Below, piece by piece: positions 1-5,794 of a DNA stretch of 5,825 bases. Under the pieces are notes generated by a model. It saw only the letters and a list, made by a program, of their open reading frames with translations, ran no database searches and was not told the origin of the DNA. Source of the DNA: an uncultured Flavobacteriia bacterium (GTDB taxonomy: Bacteria > Bacteroidota > Bacteroidia > Flavobacteriales_D > Crocinitomicaceae). Every line of letters starts with the position of its first letter. Position 1 is the first letter of the stretch. The DNA is taken from positions 1 through 5,825 of the forward strand of contig CAIYXD010000485.1 in the NCBI GenBank assembly GCA_903930085.1, in the 5' to 3' direction. The translations under genes were made by a program, and so were the position numbers.

Positions 1-1
1 G

Positions 2-1561
2 CAAACCCCAACTTTAGCGATGATTGTTCAGCGGCAAAAAGAAATAAACGCTTTTAACTCAGCAGAATATTGGGAATTGAAAACGATTTACCGCGATACG
101 GAGTTTCTCTGTCAAATAGATCGACTTTCTACTGAAGAGAAGGCGAATAAGGGTTTAGCATATTTGAAGGAGCACGAATTAGAAATCACTTCCTTCGAAC
201 AAAAGGAAGGGAAAGAAGGAAATCCACGACTGTTCGACTTAACAGGTTTGCAAGTAGAAGGCAACAAAAAATTCGGGTTTTCTGCGGATGAAACGCTAAA
301 ACTGGTTCAGAGTTTATACGAAAAGAAAATTGTAACGTATCCGCGTGTGGACACGACTTATCTTTCGGAAGATATTTATCCGAAGGTGGAAGGAATTTTA
401 AAAGGAATGCAGTATTATTCGCGTTTTACAACGCCGTTATTGCAAGCGCCAATCCCAAAATCCAAAACTGTTTTCGACGATAAAAAAGTGACGGATCACC
501 ATGCCATTATTCCAACTGGTGTAAATCCAAGTGGCATAACGCCAACAGAACAACAAGTATATGATTTGATTGCCCGGCGATTTATTGCAGTATTTTATCC
601 GGAATGTAAAGTTTCGAACACGACTGTTTTGGCGAAGGTTGGGAAACTCGATTTTAAAGTTACGGGAAAACAAATTATTGAACCCGGTTGGCGTGTAGTT
701 TACGAGGGTGAAAAAGCAGAAAATAAAGCGGAAGCGGAAGAAAAAATATTGCCTGTTTTTGTACAAGGTGAAAAAGGTCCGCACAAGCCGATGGTGCACA
801 AAGGAAAAACTTCTCCTCCAAAACCTTATACAGAAGCAACATTGTTGCGGGCAATGGAAACTGCCGGTAGACAAGTGGAAGATGAGAATTTGCGCGAATT
901 GATGAAAGATAATGGTATTGGAAGGCCTTCTACCCGTGCAAATATTATTGAAACGTTGTTTCGTCGGCGCTACATTGAAAAGAACCGAAAAAATATATTA
1001 GCTACTCCAACGGGGATGGATTTGATTGATACAATTCAAAATGAATTATTGAAAAGTCCGGAACTCACGGGCGATTGGGAGCGGAAAATTCGACTAATTG
1101 AAAAAGGAGAATACGAATTAGAGGTTTTCAAACAGGAACTTTTTAAAATGGTTCGAGAATTAACAGATGAAGTAATCTTTAATACCTACCGAAAAATTGA
1201 AATCCACGATCAAAATGCTGTTGTGGAGAAAGCGGAAAAAAAACCACGCGCTCCGCGTATAGTAAAGGAAAAAGTAGCGCTGGAAACCTTGGATTGTCCA
1301 AAGTGCAAAAGCACGAAACTCATGCGCGGAAAAGCGGCTATTGGTTGTTCCAACTACAAGGAATGCGGTTTTAAAATTCCGTTTGAACTTTTAGGAAAGA
1401 AACTTACAGAGAGTAACATTCTTGAGTTATTGGAAAAGGGAAAAACTGGTATTATAAAAGGGTTGGAAGTTCCTGGTTCGGCGGATGGACTTTCCGTGGA
1501 AAGCAGGAAAATAAATGGAAAATTAACGTTCGATAGCGGTTTTAATATTGGAATTGCATAA
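2..1561 (+). CDS. topB: DNA topoisomerase III (type IA), 5'-truncated by the window edge
   Basis: Type IA topoisomerases nick one DNA strand through a 5'-phosphotyrosine, pass a strand and reseal, relaxing or decatenating DNA. The frame is open from the first bases: the codons before the ATG at 20 read QTPTLA, matching the conserved family segment VQTPTLA. That ATG is therefore internal, and the Toprim domain lies off the window. Counting from the Met at 20, TYPRVDTTYL at 106-115 carries the presumed catalytic Tyr107 (bases 338-340). DHHAIIPTG is at 159-167, TEATLLRAME at 271-280 and GIGRPST at 299-305, all type IA core motifs. A C-terminal zinc-ribbon-like module has Cys426, Cys429, Cys443 and Cys449, with about 65 residues after it. 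About 519 codons are visible, consistent with a full protein of roughly 700 residues. The small membrane protein gene starts ten bases later. TopB is favoured over TopA because of the motif spelling and the single short zinc module. Confidence 0.93.
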   Translation, partial: QTPTLAMIVQRQKEINAFNSAEYWELKTIYRDTEFLCQIDRLSTEEKANKGLAYLKEHELEITSFEQKEGKEGNPRLFDLTGLQVEGNKKFGFSADETLKLVQSLYEKKIVTYPRVDTTYLSEDIYPKVEGILKGMQYYSRFTTPLLQAPIPKSKTVFDDKKVTDHHAIIPTGVNPSGITPTEQQVYDLIARRFIAVFYPECKVSNTTVLAKVGKLDFKVTGKQIIEPGWRVVYEGEKAENKAEAEEKILPVFVQGEKGPHKPMVHKGKTSPPKPYTEATLLRAMETAGRQVEDENLRELMKDNGIGRPSTRANIIETLFRRRYIEKNRKNILATPTGMDLIDTIQNELLKSPELTGDWERKIRLIEKGEYELEVFKQELFKMVRELTDEVIFNTYRKIEIHDQNAVVEKAEKKPRAPRIVKEKVALETLDCPKCKSTKLMRGKAAIGCSNYKECGFKIPFELLGKKLTESNILELLEKGKTGIIKGLEVPGSADGLSVESRKINGKLTFDSGFNIGIA

Positions 1562-1571
1562 AAAGTAAACT

Positions 1572-1928
1572 ATGAAAAAAGCAAACCACATTTTACCTAT
1601 TTTCTACCTTCTTTTGTCGCTTTTCGGTGGATTTTTCACGTATTATTTTGTGATTTTGGGGGTACTCGAAAACAAGGGAAGTTTTGATGTGCTCGAATTT
1701 ATTGGCAGCACGTGGACGACTAGTTTTTACGCTAAGAGTATAACCTTGGATTTCTGGACTACAGCACTAGCAGCAGCGCTATTTATGGTTGTGGAGTGCA
1801 AGCGATTAAAAATGAAAAATGTTTGGCTTTACCTATTTCTCACTTTTTTTATCGCGTTTGCGTTTGCCTTTCCAATGTTCCTTTATTTTCGGCAAAAGCA
1901 ATTGAATAGGAATCGCGATGCAAACTAA
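1572..1928 (+). CDS. DUF2834 family small integral membrane protein
   Basis: This 118-residue protein has three predicted membrane segments at about residues 8-30, 58-75 and 84-106. Its pattern matches the DUF2834 family as I know it: an acidic D-x-W/L entry to the second helix, an E-x-[KR]-R-L-x-M turn (ECKRLKMKN, 75-83), then a W-x-Y-L-x-L-T-F helix ending FPMFLYFRQKQL. The function of the family is unknown, and nothing here supplies one. The length is normal, and the basic tail (RQKQLNRNRD) suggests a cytoplasmic C-terminus. The ATG lies ten bases after the topB stop with no promoter or terminator between them, so co-transcription with topB is likely. No clear Shine-Dalgarno site precedes it, which is common in Bacteroidota. 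The 3' end overlaps the start of a small, apparently frameshifted frame. Confidence 0.85.
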   Translation: MKKANHILPIFYLLLSLFGGFFTYYFVILGVLENKGSFDVLEFIGSTWTTSFYAKSITLDFWTTALAAALFMVVECKRLKMKNVWLYLFLTFFIAFAFAFPMFLYFRQKQLNRNRDAN

Positions 1929-2071
1929 TTAAAACCCACGGCAATTTAGGCGAAAACTGGAATTGCTGCGTTATGGATAGAAATGGAAATCCTTTTGTTT
2001 TTCACAAAAGATTGGAATGGAAAGCCCGCCACGAAGTGGAACGCCCAAAATATCTAATCCTAAGAACTTAA
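1918..2071 (+). pseudogene. Small hypothetical gene, apparently broken by a one-base frameshift near its start
   Basis: I do not recognise this protein. An ATG at 1918 overlaps the end of the DUF2834 gene and has AGGA at 1908-1911 at good spacing, as in a translationally coupled gene. It meets TAA after four codons (M-Q-T-N-stop). Shifting forward by one base at 1929-1930 opens a frame to the TAA at 2069: KTHGNLGENWNCCVMDRNG, then PFVFHKRLEWKARHEVERP and KYLILRT. Joined, the product is about 50 residues, polar, with two Trp, two Cys, three His and no membrane segment. GC here is about 40 percent, as in the coding regions and clearly above the AT-rich gap at 4517-4845, which supports real coding. 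The open frame extends back to 1910 but has no ATG, GTG or TTG before Met at 1973, which would give only 32 residues. Alternatives are a sequencing error, an ATT start at 1928, programmed +1 shifting at AAT-TAA, or chance. Confidence 0.5.
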
Positions 2072-3804
2072 ATTCTACTTTGGTACGTAAATAATTCCCA
2101 ATACCTTCCTTTTTTCTCAATCAAGGCGTCGTGTTTTCCGGATTCCACTATTTTTCCTTCTTCAATTACCAGAATTTGATCTGCTTTTTGAATGGTACTC
2201 AAGCGGTGCGCGATCACAAATGTGGTGCGGTCTTTCATCAGTTCCTGTAAACTTTTTTGAATAAAAGATTCACTTTCTGTATCTAAATTCGATGTAGCCT
2301 CATCTAAAATAATAACTTTTGGATTCGCTAATAAAGCGCGTGCAATAGAAATTCGCTGGCGTTGTCCACCAGAAAGCTTCACTCCTCTTTCGCCGATTAC
2401 CGTTTCCAAACCCTCTTCAAATTTGTCTGTAAACTGGTTGACATACGCGCCATTCACAGCTGCTAAAAGTTGTTCTTCTGTCGCATCCGGACGCGGAAAT
2501 AAGATGTTTTCACGTATCGTTCCTTCGTACAGAAAATCGTCTTGCAAAACAACTCCCAAATTTTTTCTATAGCTGCTTAAATTAACGGTTGCAAGGTCAA
2601 CGCCATCCAAGGTTACTTTTCCAGAAACGGGATTTAGGAACGTTGCCGCCAAACCTGCGATAGTTGATTTTCCAGAACCCGATGAACCAACTAATGCGGT
2701 AACACTTCCTGCCGGAGCACTAAAGGTGATATCCGTCAATACTTCTTTGCTTTTTTCGTAGCTAAAGGAAACGTTTTCAAATTCAATATTTCCCGTAATT
2801 TCATGAACAAAATTTATGCGTTCTGCGGCATCGTTTTCTTCCGGCATATTCATTAATTCTTGCGTTCTATCTAATCCAGCCATTGCCTCGGATAGTTGGC
2901 TGCCAATATTACTCATTTGAATAATCGGAGCAATCATGAATCCTAAAAGCAAGGTGAAAGAAATAAAATCACCAAACGTCATTTTTCCACCCATGATAAA
3001 GTAGCCACCAATTCCCATTATTCCGGCAGAAGCAATGCCAAGCAGAAAAGTAGATGAACTTGTAATTAAAGCCGTTGCGGTTAAACTACGTTTTACGTTT
3101 TGAAACAAACGTTCTACTCCCACTTCAAAAATCTTATTTTCTTGTTCTTCCGCGTTGAAACCTTTAATAACCCGCACGCCATTTAAGGTTTCGGTCAATC
3201 GGCCTGTCACTTCTGCATTGATTTTACCGCGTTCTCTAAAAACCGGACGAATGTAAGCGAAAGCTTTCAGTGCGATAAATGCAAATATTGCTACTGGAAC
3301 CAACACAAAAACGGTCATTAGTGCATTGATTTGAATTAACAAAACCAAGGAAACGATTGCAGTGATTGTTCCGCCAAAAAGCTGTACCAATCCAGTTCCA
3401 ACTAAATTTCGCACTCCTTCAACATCTGTCATCACCCTAGACACCAAAGCGCCGGATTTATTGTTGTCAAAAAAGCTAATTGGCAATGTGAGAAGTTTAC
3501 GCTGCACTTTTGTCCGCAGCTCCGAAATGAGTTTTTGTGCCTCAACACTTAGTAATCGCGTTAAGGAAAATGACGTTACAGCTTGCACTAAAACCGAGGC
3601 AAATACGATGAGTAAAAGCGTTGTCAATGCTTGCATATCGTTCGATGGAATAACCTCATCAATTAGTTTTTTACTCGCGATAGGCAAAACCAAACCGGAG
3701 AAACTGCGGATAAATATTAAGATTAAACCAAAAAATATTATTTTTTTTCTAGGCCAGATAAACTCGTGAAATGCCCATTTATAGGAAACTTTAGTATTAC
3801 TCAT
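2068..3804 (-). CDS. ABC exporter half-transporter (fused membrane and ATPase domains, MsbA/multidrug-like)
   Basis: This 578-residue protein is an inner-membrane exporter subunit that would work as a homodimer or heterodimer, using ATP to move a lipid, drug or peptide outward. The N-terminal half is a type I exporter membrane domain with about six helices between residues 21 and 297. It includes the conserved coupling-loop segment FFDNNKSGALVSRVMTDVEG at 111-130. The ATPase half has Walker A GSSGSGKST (373-381), Q-loop Gln421, signature LSGGQ (477-481), Walker B VIILDE with Glu502, and H-loop His533, so it looks active. The frame stays open upstream to a TTG at 3849. I chose the ATG at 3804 because AAGGTGG lies just before it and the extra 15 residues resemble nothing conserved. 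The substrate cannot be told from sequence, so I give no symbol. No partner half-transporter is adjacent, which favours a homodimer. Its stop overlaps the end of the convergent small frame. Confidence 0.94.
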   Translation of the reverse strand: MSNTKVSYKWAFHEFIWPRKKIIFFGLILIFIRSFSGLVLPIASKKLIDEVIPSNDMQALTTLLLIVFASVLVQAVTSFSLTRLLSVEAQKLISELRTKVQRKLLTLPISFFDNNKSGALVSRVMTDVEGVRNLVGTGLVQLFGGTITAIVSLVLLIQINALMTVFVLVPVAIFAFIALKAFAYIRPVFRERGKINAEVTGRLTETLNGVRVIKGFNAEEQENKIFEVGVERLFQNVKRSLTATALITSSSTFLLGIASAGIMGIGGYFIMGGKMTFGDFISFTLLLGFMIAPIIQMSNIGSQLSEAMAGLDRTQELMNMPEENDAAERINFVHEITGNIEFENVSFSYEKSKEVLTDITFSAPAGSVTALVGSSGSGKSTIAGLAATFLNPVSGKVTLDGVDLATVNLSSYRKNLGVVLQDDFLYEGTIRENILFPRPDATEEQLLAAVNGAYVNQFTDKFEEGLETVIGERGVKLSGGQRQRISIARALLANPKVIILDEATSNLDTESESFIQKSLQELMKDRTTFVIAHRLSTIQKADQILVIEEGKIVESGKHDALIEKKGRYWELFTYQSRI

Positions 3805-3808
3805 GCGC

Positions 3809-3815
3809 CCACCTT
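3809..3815 (-). promoter_or_regulatory. Strong Shine-Dalgarno site that decides the ABC exporter start
   Basis: On the minus strand the bases before the ATG at 3804 read AAGGTGG then GCGC. This is one mismatch from AAGGAGG, four bases from the start codon. It supports the ATG over the upstream TTG at 3849. Such a good site is not typical of Bacteroidota genes. Confidence 0.6.
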
Positions 3816-3857
3816 GTCTAATATCACGCCAAAAAAAAATAAGTGACAATTCGTCAT

Positions 3858-3890
3858 AAAATTTACGTTCTCAAACTATTTTTTCTCCAA
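3858..3890 (-). promoter_or_regulatory. Possible Bacteroidota-type promoter for the ABC exporter
   Basis: On the minus strand, TTG (3888-3890) is followed after 22 bases by TAAATTTT (3858-3865). This matches 7 of 8 positions of TAnnTTTG, with spacing inside the 17-23 range described for Flavobacterium. Transcription would start near 3851, giving a leader of about 47 bases. The sequence is AT-rich, so a chance match is possible. Confidence 0.38.
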
Positions 3891-3908
3891 AATTTCTATT
3901 CGAAATCC

Positions 3909-3916
3909 TATCTTTA
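3909..3916 (+). promoter_or_regulatory. Possible -7 promoter element for miaE
   Basis: TATCTTTA matches 7 of 8 positions of the Bacteroidota -7 box TAnnTTTG and lies 18 bases before the miaE ATG. That would give a leader of about 12 bases. I see no TTG at the right distance upstream, so this call is weak. Confidence 0.33.
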
Positions 3917-3934
3917 CAATTCAAAAAAGTAGTT

Positions 3935-4516
3935 ATGTTAGGATTAAAGTTGGCGACAGACCCACGTTGGGTGAATATTGTTGAGACAAATATTGAAGAA
4001 ATATTGACGGATCATGCATGGTGTGAGCAAAAAGCTGCATCCAATGCAATTTCGATTATTTCTCTTAATTCGGAGCATGAGGAACTAGTGACGGATCTAC
4101 TCGCCTTGGCGAAAGAAGAATTAGAACATTTTCAATTGGTGCATGATTTAATTAAATCACGTGGTTTTAAACTCGGCAGAGAACGCAAGGATAGCTACGT
4201 GAATGAGTTGTTTAAATTCATGAATAAAGGCGGCAGTCGGCAGCAAAGTTTGGTTGATCGTTTATTGTTTTCCGCGATGATTGAGGCAAGAAGTTGTGAG
4301 CGATTTAAATTGCTTTCGGAAAAAATATCCGACCCGGAATTATCCAAATTCTACAACGATTTAATGGTAAGTGAAGCAGGTCATTATACAACATTTATAG
4401 GATATGCGCGGAAATATGGCGACAATTCAGATGTCAACAAACGTTGGAAAGAATGGATTGATCACGAAGCTATTGTTATTCAAAACTATGGTAAAGAAGA
4501 AACAATTCACGGTTAA
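3935..4516 (+). CDS. miaE: tRNA-(ms2io6A37) hydroxylase, MiaE family
   Basis: MiaE is a diiron monooxygenase of the ferritin-like four-helix fold. It hydroxylates the isopentenyl side chain of 2-methylthio-N6-isopentenyladenosine at tRNA position 37, next to the anticodon, after MiaA and MiaB have made that base. The 193 residues are a usual full length. The expected diiron ligands are present in order: Glu31 in WCEQKAAS, Glu62 and His65 in EELEH, Glu117 in MIEARSCERF, and Glu147 and His150 in SEAGHYTTF. The N-terminus LGLKLATDPRWV and the segments ERKDSYVNEL and VDRLLFSAMIEARSCERF match my recollection of the family closely. The first ATG gives the canonical N-terminus. The gene stands alone between the divergent exporter and a probable terminator. 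miaA and miaB are not in the window, which is normal. Ligand assignments are by motif, not by alignment. Confidence 0.93.
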   Translation: MLGLKLATDPRWVNIVETNIEEILTDHAWCEQKAASNAISIISLNSEHEELVTDLLALAKEELEHFQLVHDLIKSRGFKLGRERKDSYVNELFKFMNKGGSRQQSLVDRLLFSAMIEARSCERFKLLSEKISDPELSKFYNDLMVSEAGHYTTFIGYARKYGDNSDVNKRWKEWIDHEAIVIQNYGKEETIHG

Positions 4517-4544
4517 ATTTCAGTTTTTTATACCGTTCTTTTTT
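4509..4544 (+). terminator. Probable intrinsic terminator of miaE, overlapping its stop codon
   Basis: ACGGTTAAA (4509-4517) can pair with TTTATACCGT (4527-4536), with one bulged T at 4531 and a nine-base loop. This makes a nine-pair stem followed by T, C and six T residues. The left arm contains the miaE stop codon. The GC content of the stem is low, so strength is uncertain. Confidence 0.42.
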
Positions 4545-4655
4545 CAGTTGTCCATTTACAAGTAAACCATTCCTTCCAAAAAAATGATTCTTTAAGCAAA
4601 TCGTCAGCAAATTCTTTAACCGAATTTTAGCTGGTGTGTGCGCAAATTTTCTATA

Positions 4656-4674
4656 ATCAAATACCGAATTTGAT
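4656..4674. repeat. Inverted repeat ATCAAAT-N5-ATTTGAT
   Basis: Two perfect seven-base arms (4656-4662 and 4668-4674) flank ACCGA. In DNA this is a possible dimeric repressor or activator site, and in RNA a short weak hairpin. It shares the ATCAA core with the next inverted repeat. Confidence 0.5.
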
Positions 4675-4680
4675 AGAAAC

Positions 4681-4730
4681 AGAAGAATTGATGAAAATCA
4701 ATTACTCCAATGCGCTTAATCAATTCTTTT
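4681..4730. repeat. Nested inverted repeats with two exclusive pairings
   Basis: AATTGAT (4686-4692) pairs with ATCAATT (4697-4703) across GAAA, a GNRA-type tetraloop. Alternatively, the longer AGAAGAATTGAT (4681-4692) pairs with ATCAATTCTTTT (4719-4730) as twelve pairs, including one G-U wobble, across a 26-base loop. The two pairings share the same left arm, so they cannot form together. No T-tract follows, so it does not look like a terminator. Confidence 0.45.
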
Positions 4731-4745
4731 AAAAAAAGATGAAAA

Positions 4746-4753
4746 TACCTTTA
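4746..4753 (+). promoter_or_regulatory. Possible -7 promoter element for the outer-membrane protein gene
   Basis: TACCTTTA matches 7 of 8 positions of TAnnTTTG. Transcription would begin near 4760, with a leader of about 85 bases, and the repeat cluster at 4656-4730 would lie just upstream. There is no TTG at the expected -33 position, so a promoter needing an activator, or a chance match, are both possible. Confidence 0.28.
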
Positions 4754-4845
4754 CTATAAAGAATTAGCTAAAATTCATTTATTGATTATTCTATTGAATA
4801 GTAAACGAATAAAGAATCAAACAAATTAATTTAAAATTAAAACGT

Positions 4846-5547
4846 ATGAAAAATTTAACTTTAAGTGCTGTATTAATTGCAGCTAGCGTATTCAGCACCT
4901 TTAATAACGTCACAGCACAAAAGGGGTTACAATTAGGTTTTGAATTAAATCCTCAATTAAGTTATCTGTACAACCAAAATGATGTAGAGAGTGATTTATG
5001 GGAAAGAAAAAGTGCATTTAACGGGCATTTCGGATTTTCTGGGCAATATGGAATTACAGAAAATATTGGTGTGGGATTGAATATCCTTTATTCTATTCAA
5101 GGAGACAAATACGATTGGAAAGGAACAGAGCGCTTGAAGTCCGTTCAATATTTTAAAATTCCAGTCTTGTTTACGTTGAATTTACCTTTTAGTGATAACA
5201 TGTCGTTTATCGGGAAAGTTGGACCGCAACTTAGCATTTTAACGGATGCAAGACTATACGATGCCGACAGAAAAATTATAAAAACAAATTACACTGCTGC
5301 ATTTGCTTCTTACGACTTTGGTGGAATGGTTTCGGCGGGTATAGGAGCAAAATTAACAGATCAAGTTACTCTGGATGGATCAATCCGTTTTGACACAGGA
5401 CTTACGAATGCGGAAAGTGAAGATTTCAAACAAAATATTCATAATCCATATGATTTTGTAACTCCAAGTCCGGCTAGTAGCCCAAGGGGAAACACGTACA
5501 ATATGACTATTGGATTGAATGTTGGGTTACGTTATACGTTCCTTTAA
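4846..5547 (+). CDS. Outer-membrane beta-barrel protein (porin-like/PorT-like family), secreted
   Basis: This 233-residue protein starts with a Sec signal peptide: MKNLT, a hydrophobic stretch at about 6-18, and a likely cut after Ala24 in VTA-Q. The mature protein of about 209 residues shows alternating hydrophobic and polar residues in amphipathic strands, many Gly and aromatic residues, and strand-like ends such as LQLGFELNPQLSYLYNQ (28-44) and the C-terminal LNVGLRYTFL. This is the pattern of the Bacteroidota outer membrane protein beta-barrel domain, probably with about eight to ten strands. The family is broad and mostly uncharacterised, so no substrate or partner can be named. There is no TonB box, plug or lipobox. 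The gene is monocistronic: a long AT-rich leader precedes it and a strong terminator follows. The first ATG is chosen because it gives the signal peptide directly. A surface antigen or assembly role is possible but unsupported. Confidence 0.84.
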   Translation: MKNLTLSAVLIAASVFSTFNNVTAQKGLQLGFELNPQLSYLYNQNDVESDLWERKSAFNGHFGFSGQYGITENIGVGLNILYSIQGDKYDWKGTERLKSVQYFKIPVLFTLNLPFSDNMSFIGKVGPQLSILTDARLYDADRKIIKTNYTAAFASYDFGGMVSAGIGAKLTDQVTLDGSIRFDTGLTNAESEDFKQNIHNPYDFVTPSPASSPRGNTYNMTIGLNVGLRYTFL

Positions 5548-5570
5548 AAAATCAATCCGCATCTGATTTT

Positions 5571-5603
5571 AAAAGAGTGTCTGCTAAAGACGCTCTTTTT
5601 TTT
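5571..5603 (+). terminator. Intrinsic terminator of the outer-membrane protein gene
   Basis: AAAAGAGTGTC (5571-5581) pairs with GACGCTCTTTT (5589-5599) across the loop TGCTAAA, with one T-G wobble. The right arm runs into eight consecutive T residues (5596-5603). It lies 24 bases after the stop codon and is a textbook hairpin with a T-tract. The A-run before the stem may let it also act on the minus strand. Confidence 0.9.
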
Positions 5604-5712
5604 GCAGAATCTTTAAGTTTTAAAAAGAAGGTTCACTTTCAACCAATTTTAATCCACTATTGCTATTTATCTAGTAGTGTTAAAAAATAATGAACTAGTA
5701 TGTTAGCGATTC

Positions 5713-5745
5713 TTTGTGAGGCAGCTAATTGGTTATGTATTTGTG
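5713..5745 (+). promoter_or_regulatory. Possible Bacteroidota-type promoter for the gene entering at the right edge
   Basis: TTTG (5713-5716) is followed after 21 bases by TATTTGTG (5738-5745), which matches 7 of 8 positions of TAnnTTTG at accepted spacing. The leader to the ATG at 5795 would be about 43 bases. An alternative TATTTTCG lies at 5747-5754 but has no well-placed TTG. Confidence 0.38.
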
Positions 5746-5794
5746 TTATTTTCGTGTAAAATTTTAAAGAATTTGTGACTCAATTTTTGAAACG

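Larger units (their letters stand above)
4517..4845. other. AT-rich intergenic region with repeats, upstream of the outer-membrane protein gene
   Basis: No gene is supported here. The gap holds the right arm of the miaE terminator, a repeated ACCGAATTT (4619-4627 and 4663-4671), and an inverted repeat ATCAAAT/ATTTGAT (4656-4674). A second inverted repeat AATTGAT/ATCAATT (4686-4703) is followed by a further ATCAATT at 4719. A palindrome CTATTGAATAG lies at 4791-4801. A 33-codon frame from a GTG at 4634 to a TAA at 4732 is open but has no coding signature. The 45 bases before the next ATG are very A-rich, typical of a Bacteroidota leader. Confidence 0.8.

Noticed and set aside
20..22. ATG at 20 as the topB start
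   Set aside because: The codons before it read QTPTLA, part of a conserved internal topoisomerase III motif, so the gene begins off the window.
437..874. 145-codon minus-strand open frame inside topB
   Set aside because: It lies antisense to a strongly conserved topoisomerase core, and its translation (rich in F, R, Y and C) resembles no protein family.
708..902. 64-codon plus-strand frame inside topB
   Set aside because: It is an out-of-frame shadow of an A-rich coding stretch, with low-complexity Lys/Arg content and no independent signal.
2027..2037. CCAC-GAA-GTGG mini-hairpin near the convergent junction, considered as a terminator
   Set aside because: The stem is only four pairs with no T-tract on either side, and it lies inside the apparent coding frame.
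3362..3769. 135-codon plus-strand frame antisense to the ABC exporter
   Set aside because: It is opposite the conserved membrane domain of a clear gene, and its product has no recognisable pattern.
4634..4732. 32-residue open frame starting at GTG between miaE and the outer-membrane protein gene
   Set aside because: A run of 33 codons is not surprising by chance, there is no ribosome site, and the repeats there explain the sequence better. It would need conservation to be revived.
4756..4817. ATAAAGAAT repeated at 4756 and 4809
   Set aside because: It is a low-complexity AT-only-type repeat, expected by chance in such AT-rich DNA.
5664..5702. CTAG-containing repeats (TCTAGTAG and ACTAGTATG) after the terminator
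   Set aside because: Matches are only four to six bases long and each is self-palindromic, so no element boundary or attachment site is supported.
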